DNA of 64,000 bases, from positions 180,411-244,410 of the forward strand of contig CAMNSD010000001.1 of the NCBI GenBank assembly GCA_946554445.1, in the 5' to 3' direction. This stretch comes from an uncultured Lachnospiraceae bacterium. GTDB taxonomy: Bacteria > Bacillota > Clostridia > Lachnospirales > Lachnospiraceae. Below the pieces are notes generated by a model. The model was not told where the DNA came from. It made no database searches and saw only the letters and a program-made list of their open reading frames with translations. The position numbers and the translations under genes are program-made. Positions 37,269 to 47,368 of the stretch are shown here, in pieces (position 1 is the stretch's first letter; each line of letters opens with the position of its first letter).

Positions 37269-38681
37269 TTACAGCGAAATCCACCCCAATACATTAGCTA
37301 TCGAACTGAGCAGTATAATGGCAATACAGATCGGCGCCAAGTATTTCAAGAAAAAGTAGTACAGCTTTTTCCTGTGAAATGCAGATGAAATCTCCACTTC
37401 CTCCTCAATCTTCTTAAATCCGACCACACGCAAGATAAGGAAACATGTGGCCAGCGCACCGATTGGCATCATAATCGAGTTGGTCAGGAAATCAAAGAAA
37501 TCCAAGAACTGCATACCTAAAATCCTAATCCCATCCCAGACTCCATAACCAAGCGCCGATGCGGAACCCAAAACAAAAGTCACGACCACCATAATCAGAC
37601 AGCTTTTAAAACGACTCAAATGCAATTCATCCTGCAAGGTAGCCACACTCGCTTCCATGATCGAAATAGCACTCGTCAGCGCCGCAAACAAAAACATCAG
37701 GAAAAAGGCAATCGCAATAATCGTTCCTCCACCCATGTTGGCAAATATTTTGGGCAATGTAATAAAGGTAAGGGAAGGACCAGCCTTCAAAGTAGCCATA
37801 TCCCCACCGGAAAAGGCAAAGACCGCCGGAATGATCATCAATCCGCCTAACATTGCGATACCCGTATCAAAAATCTCCACCTGCGAAGTACTCTTCTCAA
37901 TATCCACATCCTTACTGATATAAGAACCATAAGTATAAAGCACGCCCATCGCAATCGACAGGGAATAGAACATCTGCCCCATGGCCGCCACCACCGTCAT
38001 CCAGGAAAAGTCCTTAAAGTTTGGAATCAAGAAATATTTCACACCATCCAGTGCGCCTGGACGAGTCATAACATATATTGCCACAAAAACAGCCAGGACA
38101 ACCAGCACTGGCATCATGACCTTGGTCACACGCTCCACGCCCTGTTCCACACCTGCCAAGATTACCGCAAACACAAAAAAAGAGAATAATAAAAACCATA
38201 ACTCTACACTGCCGGATGACGCAATAAACTCGGGAAAATATCCATCCCCAGCCAACATCCCCGCATGTCCAAACAGATACTCGATCAAGAATTTGAGAAC
38301 CCAGCCGCCGATCACACAATAATATGGAACGATGATCATCGGCACTACCGCATTGATCCATCCCCCAAAATGAAACGGCAGACTCTTCCCGAAACAGTGA
38401 AACGCGCCCACGGGCCCTTTCTTCGTCATACGCCCCAGCGCCGTCTCCGATACGATCAACACATATCCAAAGGTAACCGTTAAAAGCAGATAGACTAACA
38501 AAAACATACCGCCGCCATATTTCGCCGCCAAATAGGGGAACCGCCAGATATTGCCCAGCCCTACCGCAGAACCTGCAACCGCTAAAACATAACCGATACG
38601 TCCCGAAAATTTTCCTCTCATTCCAGCCTTCTTTTCTGATTTCTTATCAGATGCTGCTTCCCTCATAAGTACAACCTCCAA
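37269..38681 (-). CDS. Sodium-dependent transporter (NSS/SNF family)
   Basis: GYVLAVAGSAVGLGNIWRFPYLAAKYGGGMFLLVY. Confidence 0.95.
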   Translation of the reverse strand: MEVVLMREAASDKKSEKKAGMRGKFSGRIGYVLAVAGSAVGLGNIWRFPYLAAKYGGGMFLLVYLLLTVTFGYVLIVSETALGRMTKKGPVGAFHCFGKSLPFHFGGWINAVVPMIIVPYYCVIGGWVLKFLIEYLFGHAGMLAGDGYFPEFIASSGSVELWFLLFSFFVFAVILAGVEQGVERVTKVMMPVLVVLAVFVAIYVMTRPGALDGVKYFLIPNFKDFSWMTVVAAMGQMFYSLSIAMGVLYTYGSYISKDVDIEKSTSQVEIFDTGIAMLGGLMIIPAVFAFSGGDMATLKAGPSLTFITLPKIFANMGGGTIIAIAFFLMFLFAALTSAISIMEASVATLQDELHLSRFKSCLIMVVVTFVLGSASALGYGVWDGIRILGMQFLDFFDFLTNSIMMPIGALATCFLILRVVGFKKIEEEVEISSAFHRKKLYYFFLKYLAPICIAIILLSSIANVLGWISL

Positions 38682-38929
38682 TTTTGATAATATTACGTTA
38701 TATTATAACTTTATACTTCTAGGTTTGTCTACTGAAACCTATTATTATTCTTTTCTAATGCTTTTCCATAAAGTTTTTCTATAAATTAATTTATCCTTGA
38801 CAAAACAACATCTATGACGCATAACAAAAGTGATACAAGTATTGCAAAACAAGAGGAATATATCTATAGGACTGAAAAAGGATGAGTGTATGCACGAAGT
38901 AATTGATTACAGGAGCGTATAGAAAGCAA

Positions 38930-39535
38930 ATGAAAAACAAAAAAATGATACTAAGATTACTGGCATCGGCGGCAGCAATCTTAAGCATAGCAGTCATGTT
39001 TCTAGGATTCCGGCTTCGCAATGGTGTGACGATCCGGGCAGGTGAGACGGAAATACCACCCCATGATGTGATAACTTACCGACAAGACGATACACGGTGG
39101 GCCAACGATACACTGGGCGATTCTTCCTTTACAATGAAATCATCCGGATGCCTGGTATCCTGCATCGCATCGGCAGTCAGTATGGAAAGCGGAACGGAAA
39201 TGACACCGGGAGAATTAAACAAGATTTTCACGAAATCCAATGTTTATGACAAGGAAGGAAACGTTCAATGGACAGCCATCGACCAGATGGAAGGATACGC
39301 CGCACAGGCCTATCCCCGCGTATCCCAGCAGGAGATTGAGCAATGTCTCCTGACCGGCCACTATCCCATTGTACGCGTGAGAGTAAATGCCATCGGCAAT
39401 TTCCATTATATATTAATCGCAGGCACAGAAGATGGAGATTATATCTGCATGGATCCGCTAAAAGATGAGCTGACCAGATTGTCACAGTATGCCGGAAGAG
39501 TATACGCTGTGCGTATGGTGCAGGTTGATGCGTAA
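38930..39535 (+). CDS. Exported C39-like/papain-like cysteine peptidase family protein
   Basis: N-terminal TM; SSGCLVSCIASAVSM, later FHYILIAG and D/N residues typical of C39-like domains. Confidence 0.75.
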   Translation: MKNKKMILRLLASAAAILSIAVMFLGFRLRNGVTIRAGETEIPPHDVITYRQDDTRWANDTLGDSSFTMKSSGCLVSCIASAVSMESGTEMTPGELNKIFTKSNVYDKEGNVQWTAIDQMEGYAAQAYPRVSQQEIEQCLLTGHYPIVRVRVNAIGNFHYILIAGTEDGDYICMDPLKDELTRLSQYAGRVYAVRMVQVDA

Positions 39536-39589
39536 GCCTTATAATATATCGCATCCTCATGCATCTCGTTCCTTCCCCGTATTATGCTT

Positions 39590-40234
39590 TTATAGCTTCA
39601 ACTCCACCTGAATACTGCCGTCAAGTGTTTCCAACTCCTTTTGAAACGCCGGCCCATCGGTGACCTTCCCCACAATACTGCCGTAATGCGTAGGGATTAC
39701 AGCCCTTGGCTTTATCTGTGCAACATACTCCGCCGCCTGCTTCCAATCCATTGTATAAAATCCCCCGATGGGAATCATCGCCACATCACACTGTACTTTC
39801 ATGATATCCTCATTCACATCCGTATCCCCGGATACATAATAACGGATATCATCCAGCGTTACCACATATCCCTGCCACTTCTTCCCTTTCGTGTGAAAAG
39901 GCTTTAACTTATTGTAAGCCGAAACCGTTTCTATTAAGATCCCCTGCTTCTCATGTGTTTCACCCGGCTGGTAAAATATACAATTCTCCGACGCGATACC
40001 CGACTCGGAAAGCGCCTTCTTTTTCATGGACTCCGGCGCTACAAGACAAGTATCATTCTTCTTAATTTTCGCGATGGATTCCGGTTCAAAATGATCGTAA
40101 TGCTCGTGAGTGATAAAGATAAAGTCGGCATCATGCGTGTCTGCCTGCACCTGATACGGATCAAAGTACAATATCCTTGAATCCTCGATACGGATGCTGC
40201 TTTGCGTATTGACAGTTATATTGGTTAAATTCAT
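39590..40234 (-). CDS. MBL-fold metal-dependent hydrolase (UPF0173-like)
   Basis: FITHEHYDHFEPESI, VSGDTDV, VIPTHYGS. Confidence 0.9.
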   Translation of the reverse strand: MNLTNITVNTQSSIRIEDSRILYFDPYQVQADTHDADFIFITHEHYDHFEPESIAKIKKNDTCLVAPESMKKKALSESGIASENCIFYQPGETHEKQGILIETVSAYNKLKPFHTKGKKWQGYVVTLDDIRYYVSGDTDVNEDIMKVQCDVAMIPIGGFYTMDWKQAAEYVAQIKPRAVIPTHYGSIVGKVTDGPAFQKELETLDGSIQVELKL

Positions 40235-40252
40235 TCAGATATCCTCCATTCT

Positions 40253-42673
40253 TTAATTTTCAAATTGTTCCCTGGCCGCCTCAAACAGATTGTGAAGATA
40301 AGGGTACTCCCATTGGTCCGCACCTACGTTGGGACCTGCGTCATCGCCCCATCCCATACCCGGCTTGCCACCATAATCAGTGAAACTGGCCGCCATATAA
40401 CGAACGGTATTCACCAGCACAGTGTTCGGCTCCTGCTTACGCACGCCAATTACTTCCGCCATATTGTCTTTACCAAACTTGAAGAAATCCACATATTCCA
40501 GAATTTCCTCCCCCGTATCATATTCGAAGGAATACCCGTACAAATCACAGCCATCCTCCATATGGTACTTTTCAAAAGTAAGGTTCGACACTCTTCCCGG
40601 ACAAAGTTCTTCGCTGCACCGTATCGCCTCCGCCTGAAATGCTTCCCAAGCCTCCCGTTCACGAAATGGATTTTGCTCCACAGGATTGGTTACCGGTAGG
40701 CTGTGAATCTGATTCTCTTCCTCCCAAGACACATAACTCACATCGCCACGCAGGAAATAATGGGCAAATCCATACGGCTGTTCAATCTGAAAACTTCCCT
40801 CAGATCTCAAACCACCCCTGGAAGACGGATCTTTACGGATATAGGAAATCTCTGGTATAAATACCGTCTCGCCTACCAGCAGATAATCCGGATCCTTCGG
40901 CGCATCCTCAGAGCGCACGATTGTCGTCCACTGATATCCGCTTCCATAAAAACGTTCGCTGATACGCCAAAGACTGTCTCCTTCCTGCACTTCATATTCT
41001 ATCATCTTGTCACCCGTGAGTTTGATATAATCCTCCGGTTCAACTCCCTCCGGCAACTCCTGAGTGAGCGCAAAAGAATCTCTCCGTTCCCGTTTAGTCT
41101 TTTCCTCCTGCTCCTCCTCCGTCAAGCCATTTGCTACTGCCTGTCTGCTGTTTTCCACCTCTTTTTCCGTCTTACGCACAAACTCTTCCGTCTGCGGATC
41201 CCAGAGCAGATAGGAGGGCGGTGTATAATCATCCTCCATCGCTTTTAATCCGCTCATATGAACTGGTGCACCGACTCGCATATCTGCATAACCGTCACCG
41301 TTTAAGTCCGGGTAGGTAATCGTATCCGGCAGTTCAATACTCAAAGATAGGCTGCGCTCCTGCAGCACTTCGCCGGTCTCCATATCCGTCACTGTCATGT
41401 CGTAAGGTTCATCCATGCAAAAACCGTTTAAGAGATAGTAGCGAAGCTCCGTATCCTCTTCCTCGGCAGACATTTCCTGTTCTTCCACGAAAGTCTCATT
41501 TTCGTCTTCCGTCAGAGAACTGGCAGCGGATATAATGGTATCTTTTCTGACATCATACAAATAATCGTCAAAAGTGAATTCTTCTTTCCCATCCTCCGGT
41601 GCAAGCGAAAAGTGCAGGGAGAGCATCCTACCGTTTTCCATAAGCGGCAGCTCGTAATCAGCCTCCACAAGCAAGCCGAAATACCGCATAATCCCTTCGT
41701 CTCCGGCGGATTCCCAATTCTTATCAATTCCACGAACTTCCCGAAAACTGCGCTTCGGATCCTCCAACTCGGTCAGCCGCTCTTCATGATCGATCCAGTA
41801 CAGGTTTTCCTCCTCCAGCCCCCAGCCACTCCCCAAAATGCCATAGCGCTGGAAAATATCTTGAAACACATACTCCAATGTTTCATCATCTTCCGATGGT
41901 GCGTTCAACAGGGTAAGCCCGTATGCCGTCCGGTCCTTTACATAAAGATTAACCCTTGAGTTCCGGCTGTACGAATAGGAAAACTCATAGCCATCCTCCT
42001 CTTCCAGCGTTTCCTGTATATAGTAAAACAACTTCCCGTTGTCTACGCTACATGCTGACAGAGGATGCTCCTCCGAATCAAATTTTCTTTTCAGAGTATG
42101 GTACAGATCGAGAGCGTAGTCATTCTCCGTCATGGGGAAAGTATAGTACAGAAAGTGAAGCGCGTCCCCATCCGTTTCCTGCACAGCGGCCTCATTTAAC
42201 GCTGTTTCCATTTCCGCAAGAGAATCATAATACCACCATGTCACATCCGACTCCCCCGCGAACTGAAAAGCCCAAGGTTCACCCCATTCGGCTTCCAACA
42301 TTTCTCCCTCATAATCCTTTATCGTAATTTCCGCACCGGCATAAGGACTTACGGAAATATGTTCATATAGATACCCGCTAAGTTCCTGTACCGCACAGCT
42401 GTCATGCTCCACCGGCCATTCCTTCGGCTCTTCCTCTGTTTCCGTGCTTCCCGTTTCTTCGCCAATATCATCCTCTTTAGAAAGTTTTCCCATATCCAAG
42501 CCATCTCCGGTGTCGGAATCTTCCCCGCTATTAGGATTCCCTTCCGTCTCTCCTGAAGGTGCACCGCAAGCCACAAGCAGCAAAGCAAGCATAGCTATAA
42601 CAATGAGGCTGCTTTCTCTTTTTTTGTTCCGTCGTTTTCTTGCGTTTAAATCTTTTTTATTATTTTTTGCCAT
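40253..42673 (-). CDS. LysM-domain lipoprotein
   Basis: Lipobox LLLVACG; LysM YEVQEGDSLWRISERFYGSGYQWTTIV; 806 aa. Confidence 0.85.
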   Translation of the reverse strand: MAKNNKKDLNARKRRNKKRESSLIVIAMLALLLVACGAPSGETEGNPNSGEDSDTGDGLDMGKLSKEDDIGEETGSTETEEEPKEWPVEHDSCAVQELSGYLYEHISVSPYAGAEITIKDYEGEMLEAEWGEPWAFQFAGESDVTWWYYDSLAEMETALNEAAVQETDGDALHFLYYTFPMTENDYALDLYHTLKRKFDSEEHPLSACSVDNGKLFYYIQETLEEEDGYEFSYSYSRNSRVNLYVKDRTAYGLTLLNAPSEDDETLEYVFQDIFQRYGILGSGWGLEEENLYWIDHEERLTELEDPKRSFREVRGIDKNWESAGDEGIMRYFGLLVEADYELPLMENGRMLSLHFSLAPEDGKEEFTFDDYLYDVRKDTIISAASSLTEDENETFVEEQEMSAEEEDTELRYYLLNGFCMDEPYDMTVTDMETGEVLQERSLSLSIELPDTITYPDLNGDGYADMRVGAPVHMSGLKAMEDDYTPPSYLLWDPQTEEFVRKTEKEVENSRQAVANGLTEEEQEEKTKRERRDSFALTQELPEGVEPEDYIKLTGDKMIEYEVQEGDSLWRISERFYGSGYQWTTIVRSEDAPKDPDYLLVGETVFIPEISYIRKDPSSRGGLRSEGSFQIEQPYGFAHYFLRGDVSYVSWEEENQIHSLPVTNPVEQNPFREREAWEAFQAEAIRCSEELCPGRVSNLTFEKYHMEDGCDLYGYSFEYDTGEEILEYVDFFKFGKDNMAEVIGVRKQEPNTVLVNTVRYMAASFTDYGGKPGMGWGDDAGPNVGADQWEYPYLHNLFEAAREQFEN

Positions 42674-42734
42674 ATATTACCTTCCCGCATATATTGGGCT
42701 ATCATTGCATCTTTATCCATCCAAAGAATGATGC

Positions 42735-43133
42735 TCATTTCCTAAGATTATTTTCCTTGTCAAAGAAAGCTTTGTTTAGCGCAGCATATTCTTCTTCCGA
42801 ACATATCAGTTTACACTTTTTCTGATATTCCCTGGACCGCTCCAACATATCGTTAATCTTTTCACACGGAAACTCTTTGCATTGATTACATTTTTCAACA
42901 CCATGCATACTTGTACAATCAACCAACCCATATGTACAAGATTTATGTGAAGAACAACCTGTGCAGGCAATTTCCTCATTCGATACCACCTTATCCCGCC
43001 AGCCAACCCTGTACCACAGTTTTGCAACATTTGTTAATTCCGTTTCGCTTTTGGCGTTGTACCTCGGACACTCTATACAATTATCTCCACATAAAGTAAT
43101 GATTTCTTTCATACGATTCCTCACAATTTTCAA
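42735..43133 (-). CDS. Cys-rich DUF3795-like protein
   Basis: CGDNCIECPRY ... CTGCSSHKSC ... CNQCKEFPCEKI; start may be internal ATG. Confidence 0.75.
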   Translation of the reverse strand: MKIVRNRMKEIITLCGDNCIECPRYNAKSETELTNVAKLWYRVGWRDKVVSNEEIACTGCSSHKSCTYGLVDCTSMHGVEKCNQCKEFPCEKINDMLERSREYQKKCKLICSEEEYAALNKAFFDKENNLRK

Positions 43134-43262
43134 TTACAAAAATATACATATATTATACTATAATAAACTTTGATTTACATTAGGATTCTTTCCTATACCA
43201 TAAAAAAGAGTATATCACCTGAATGATATACTCTCACAATTAATATTCGTATGTCCTCCCTG

Positions 43263-43940
43263 TTATCGAATGACTCCTCCATGAAAATAACACTCGTATA
43301 TTTTTTCATCCATATAAAATATTTCTTCGTATCCCTGAAACCATACAAACTCACCGTCCACTTTACAGTGATAATGGTAATCGCCTTTTGTATATATTTT
43401 TGGTCCGCGAAATGGCATGTCTGCCGGAACCCCTTTCAGCACTTCTTTCAAAAAATCCCCACTGAAGTTTTCACCGACTACACGGCCGGCATAATTCATA
43501 CTCCAAACAGGAATGCCATGCAGCCATACGCCTTCCTCCCCAGAAAAACACTCGCCACCCAAATAAGTATCATAATATTGATAACCGCTATTATCTTGAT
43601 AACAGAAATCGTGTGAATTGATTCTACATGAAACTGTTTTATTATCAGAAGAAGCATAGGTATTCTTTTTCGCTGTCAGAAGAAACTTTATAATCTTATT
43701 AATGTCACTGCCTGTATCTTTACATAGAGAAATATTACATTCATCACCTTCTTTTACGATACGGTCTATCGTCACCCCATAAAGATCACTCAATAAAATC
43801 AAACCGCCCAGTTCCGGGACAGCCTGTCCATTCTCCCATTTGCTGATCGTCTGACGTGCAATGCCTAATTCATCTGCAAGCTGTTCCTGTGAATAACCAT
43901 TTTGTTTTCTCAAAAATTGTAATTTATCCTTTAATTCCAT
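43263..43940 (-). CDS. XRE-family HTH regulator with C-terminal DUF5680-like domain
   Basis: LRKQNGYSQEQLADELGIARQTISKWENGQAVPEL; C-terminal GGECFSGEEGVWLHG...VWSMNYAG. Confidence 0.85.
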   Translation of the reverse strand: MELKDKLQFLRKQNGYSQEQLADELGIARQTISKWENGQAVPELGGLILLSDLYGVTIDRIVKEGDECNISLCKDTGSDINKIIKFLLTAKKNTYASSDNKTVSCRINSHDFCYQDNSGYQYYDTYLGGECFSGEEGVWLHGIPVWSMNYAGRVVGENFSGDFLKEVLKGVPADMPFRGPKIYTKGDYHYHCKVDGEFVWFQGYEEIFYMDEKIYECYFHGGVIR

Positions 43941-44091
43941 GAACGGCACCTCCTGTATTTACTATGAATTATATCAGGCAAAGTAAACTCAGGCCACCAC
44001 TTCCGAGATACAAAAATGTCATTATGTAATTACATATAAAGATGCCAAAGATTTCACAATATCCTCTGAACGATGCACCGCTTTGGATACA

Positions 44092-45315
44092 TCATACCAC
44101 CTTAAGCGACAATACCACCCAGTCATCCTCCCCCAGATAATAGGGATTGCCGCAGTATGGACAACTACGCTGCCTTGTGGCGTCAAAACTCCCACCACAG
44201 CCGACGCATTGTACCTTTTTAATAGAAAAGCCGAAATCCGCCGCCTTTTTGACAGACTTGCACACCACCATGCGGAACATGTCATCTTTCCTGCTCAATC
44301 TGCCCGTGTCATAAATATCGGACATATATACATCCAGATTCAGATAGCAATATCCATCCTTCACGAAACCTCTGTTCAATCCTATACTTCCTTCATAAAC
44401 GGATTCCACAATAGCAGAAAAATCAGGAGTCTTTTCCTGGCCTTCATAAACGGGTGAGTTCTCTAAATCATCCGTAAAAAGTATTATTTTCAACAGATTC
44501 ACTATTTCCCCGCAAAAATGTTCATAAGAAAAATTCGGATCATAGGGCTTAAGCAGACGATTAAGTTTTTGCTTCGTCCCCGCCACATTGGGGAGTCTGA
44601 CCACCTCACTCGCAGCGCCTATCAATAATTTGACCAGCATACCGAAACTCATAGCTAAATACCCCAAAAAGGCGCCGGGTATGCAACTGACGATCAAACT
44701 TACCAGCAGCCCGCCAAGACCATACGCCAGAATAGTTGCAGGCATACTGATCAAAAAGACCGCCAAAATCCCGCCAAACACCCATCTAAGCATCTTTCGC
44801 TTAAATTCTTTATTATTCATGAAAAAATTATGTTCAAAATAATAATTCGTCACTTTCGGGAACAGGTCAGATATCAGAAAATGAGTATGGCAGTATGGGC
44901 ATCCGTCCAAAAGTGTTTCTATTGAACTGACCGCACCGCAGTTAGGACAATTGTACATCTCCTGCGGTTTCCGCTGATCCATCCAGGTGATTGTCTGAAA
45001 AAAGGTCTGCGGATCTTCTTTTTCATACACCACCTCCCCATTGCGAGAAAAAATAGTACTCTGCAAATAACTGGAATTAGTAAACCTGTTGGTGTAAATC
45101 TGATCTTTATAAGTTATGCCGTAAATATTGTCCAGATGCTCTCCCCGCAACTTGAAACGATATTCCATCTGCAGGGAATGACTGCGCAGACGTTCCCTTT
45201 GCAGTTCCAGATAGTACCTGATATCCTGATTTCCCATGGATGGAACTTTGTCCGTCCTACTCCATTCCTCCAACTCTCTGGCAAAAGTCCTGTAGATTCT
45301 TTCTTCCTCTTTCAT
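44092..45315 (-). CDS. Membrane protein with two zinc-ribbon motifs, Tim44-like
   Basis: CPNCGAVSSIETLLDGCPYCHTHF and CVGCGGSFDATRQRSCPYCGNPYY, central TM pair. Confidence 0.75.
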   Translation of the reverse strand: MKEEERIYRTFARELEEWSRTDKVPSMGNQDIRYYLELQRERLRSHSLQMEYRFKLRGEHLDNIYGITYKDQIYTNRFTNSSYLQSTIFSRNGEVVYEKEDPQTFFQTITWMDQRKPQEMYNCPNCGAVSSIETLLDGCPYCHTHFLISDLFPKVTNYYFEHNFFMNNKEFKRKMLRWVFGGILAVFLISMPATILAYGLGGLLVSLIVSCIPGAFLGYLAMSFGMLVKLLIGAASEVVRLPNVAGTKQKLNRLLKPYDPNFSYEHFCGEIVNLLKIILFTDDLENSPVYEGQEKTPDFSAIVESVYEGSIGLNRGFVKDGYCYLNLDVYMSDIYDTGRLSRKDDMFRMVVCKSVKKAADFGFSIKKVQCVGCGGSFDATRQRSCPYCGNPYYLGEDDWVVLSLKVV

Positions 45316-45389
45316 AAGATATTCTCCCCCTGGTGTAACCGGCCGCATCTGTGTTGCTTTTATCAATTCTATCTTAAGATTTGGTCTAG

Positions 45390-45737
45390 CTATAGACTAT
45401 AATCTATCCACTGCCCATCTTTTAATATTTCAAGTTGTCCCCATTGTGGATTACCTATATTACGCCCTTTAACTCGTATTGGCAAAAAAGCATCATCTTG
45501 GCAATCTGGTAACGGATCGTCAATCTCTATCCAACCACTTTCATCTATTTCATCCTCCCAATCTTCATAGACAGATTCTACATCTGGATACCATGCATCA
45601 AAAGAACATTGAATCGCATCCATACTACAATACTTAAATAAAAGAACTTCTTTCTTTGTTTGATATAGCATGATTTTGTAAATAAAATCTCTATCATTAC
45701 ATTTTACTGGTTCCTTCAAAATTGCATATTTGCGCAT
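45390..45737 (-). CDS. Hypothetical acidic protein
   Basis: 115 aa ORF with plausible composition; no family recognised. Confidence 0.6.
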   Translation of the reverse strand: MRKYAILKEPVKCNDRDFIYKIMLYQTKKEVLLFKYCSMDAIQCSFDAWYPDVESVYEDWEDEIDESGWIEIDDPLPDCQDDAFLPIRVKGRNIGNPQWGQLEILKDGQWIDYSL

Positions 45738-45810
45738 TATTTTGTTTCCCTCCAGATGAGCATTTAAAGGTTATACTTTTCAAGGAACAAAATTTCTGAA
45801 AAGCATCTGC

Positions 45811-46020
45811 TTAACCGCAAGGTCCCTTTGAATTTTCTTTCACCAGTTTTTCATACTTCAACTGATACTCTATTAGCCGAGGGATATATTCCGGCGGGGT
45901 TCGCCGCCCCGCCTCCCAATCCTCCAATGTGCGGACAGGTATCCCTGTATGAACTGAAAATTCTTTTCTATTCTCGCCTATTTCCTCACGAAGTTCTATT
46001 ATTCTTTTTGCTATATCCAT
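45811..46020 (-). CDS. Small HTH (XRE-like) protein
   Basis: MDIAKRIIELREEIGENRKEFSVHTGIPVRTLEDWEAGRRTPPEYIPRLIEYQL. Confidence 0.8.
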   Translation of the reverse strand: MDIAKRIIELREEIGENRKEFSVHTGIPVRTLEDWEAGRRTPPEYIPRLIEYQLKYEKLVKENSKGPCG

Positions 46021-46135
46021 ATATACGCCCTCCACGCATTGCGATGTATGTATCATAGCACATTATTTGTTTCTTCGCAATGTGCATCCCACTTAAATTT
46101 CCGCAGTCAAAAATTAAATGTGTTAAACTATGTGC

Positions 46136-46164
46136 TTGACAATTCATTGTTTTACAAGTAGAAT
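46136..46164 (+). promoter_or_regulatory. Promoter of DUF4180 gene
   Basis: TTGACA-17 bp-TAGAAT. Confidence 0.75.
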
Positions 46165-46211
46165 GTTGCCTTAACTGGAATTTGTACTGCAAATGAGGTT
46201 AGGAGGATATT

Positions 46212-46580
46212 ATGAATATTGAACACTTGAAAGACAACGGAACAGACATTGCAGTTATTTCCAGTGAAGAAAAGCTGATTGTTGATACGCAATCTGCTTT
46301 AGATTTGGCTATGACTGTCAAGTATGAAACAAATGCAACAAATATAGTAATCAGCAAATCGGCAGTATGTGAGGAATTTTTTATCCTTAGCAGCGGCATG
46401 GCTGGAGAAATACTTCAAAAGTTTATCAATTATCATGTCAGAATTGCCATTTACGGAGATTACTCACAATATACGAGCAAACCATTAAAGGATTTTATTT
46501 ATGAATCCAATCATGGCAATGACTTCTTCTTTGTATCAACCAAAGAAGAAGCGATTCAGAAGTTGACACAAACACAATAA
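46212..46580 (+). CDS. DUF4180 domain protein
   Basis: 122 aa; ISSEEKLIVDTQSALDLAMTVKYE...KPLKDFIYESNHGNDFFFV; AGGAGG RBS. Confidence 0.85.
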   Translation: MNIEHLKDNGTDIAVISSEEKLIVDTQSALDLAMTVKYETNATNIVISKSAVCEEFFILSSGMAGEILQKFINYHVRIAIYGDYSQYTSKPLKDFIYESNHGNDFFFVSTKEEAIQKLTQTQ

Positions 46581-46861
46581 CCATATCGTGCAAATTCCAG
46601 TTACTATAAATACTTGTCACAGAAAGATAGTGACACTAAAACAGAAGGGAAAGACCACCTGCGAAGTATCGTTACATTTCAGTAAGACCAGCACCGCGGG
46701 CGCATATGACTAGCAGAAACAAAACTTTTAATCCTACAAGCCAGTCATTCCCACATCAACTGCCAGTTTTAAAATCACCTTTGGTTTCATTCCGATTCCC
46801 TCTCATTTCTAACACATACAGGCGTTCTGTTTTGGGGTTGATAACTCAGGCGTAGTCCTCC

Positions 46862-47308
46862 TCAGATACCTTCTCCAAGTTTCTCCGCCTCGCTTCTGTT
46901 CGTTGCCATTCCTACATACGCAAATCCATAGAGCTTTGCAAAGCGGTTCATAGTATACTCGCCCGCCTCCAGCATCCATTTTTCTGGCGAAGCGCCCTGA
47001 AACAGAAAATATAATTTTCTCCCTGAAAACACACCGTTTTCCACCAGCCCATAAAAACGATCCAGCACATTACGCACAGAACCGCAGATATTGTGCCAGT
47101 ATAGAGGCGAGCCGATTACAACCACTTCGGCCTCTTTCATCTTCGCAATAATCTCCACAAGCTGGTCGTCCTCAAACGTCTGTCCATAGCTGCCAATCCG
47201 GTAATCTGTCAGGTTTAATACCTCATACTCTTTCCCTCTCAAAAGTGCTTCCGCCAGCGCCGCCGTATTTCCTTTCTTATTCGGACTTCCGTTGATAAAT
47301 AAAATTTT
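46862..47308 (-). CDS. Flavodoxin-like NAD(P)H-dependent oxidoreductase
   Basis: MKILFINGSPNKKGNTAALAEAL, GSPLYWHNICGSVRNVLDRFYG. Confidence 0.88.
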   Translation of the reverse strand, partial: KILFINGSPNKKGNTAALAEALLRGKEYEVLNLTDYRIGSYGQTFEDDQLVEIIAKMKEAEVVVIGSPLYWHNICGSVRNVLDRFYGLVENGVFSGRKLYFLFQGASPEKWMLEAGEYTMNRFAKLYGFAYVGMATNRSEAEKLGEGI

Positions 47309-47368
47309 CATCCTGCTTTCCTCCATTTTCTCATATATATTTTTTTATAACTTACAATAACCGGATAC

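Noticed and set aside
46605-46860. Possible gene remnant between DUF4180 and the flavodoxin gene
   Set aside because: No ORF or recognisable protein fragment could be supported
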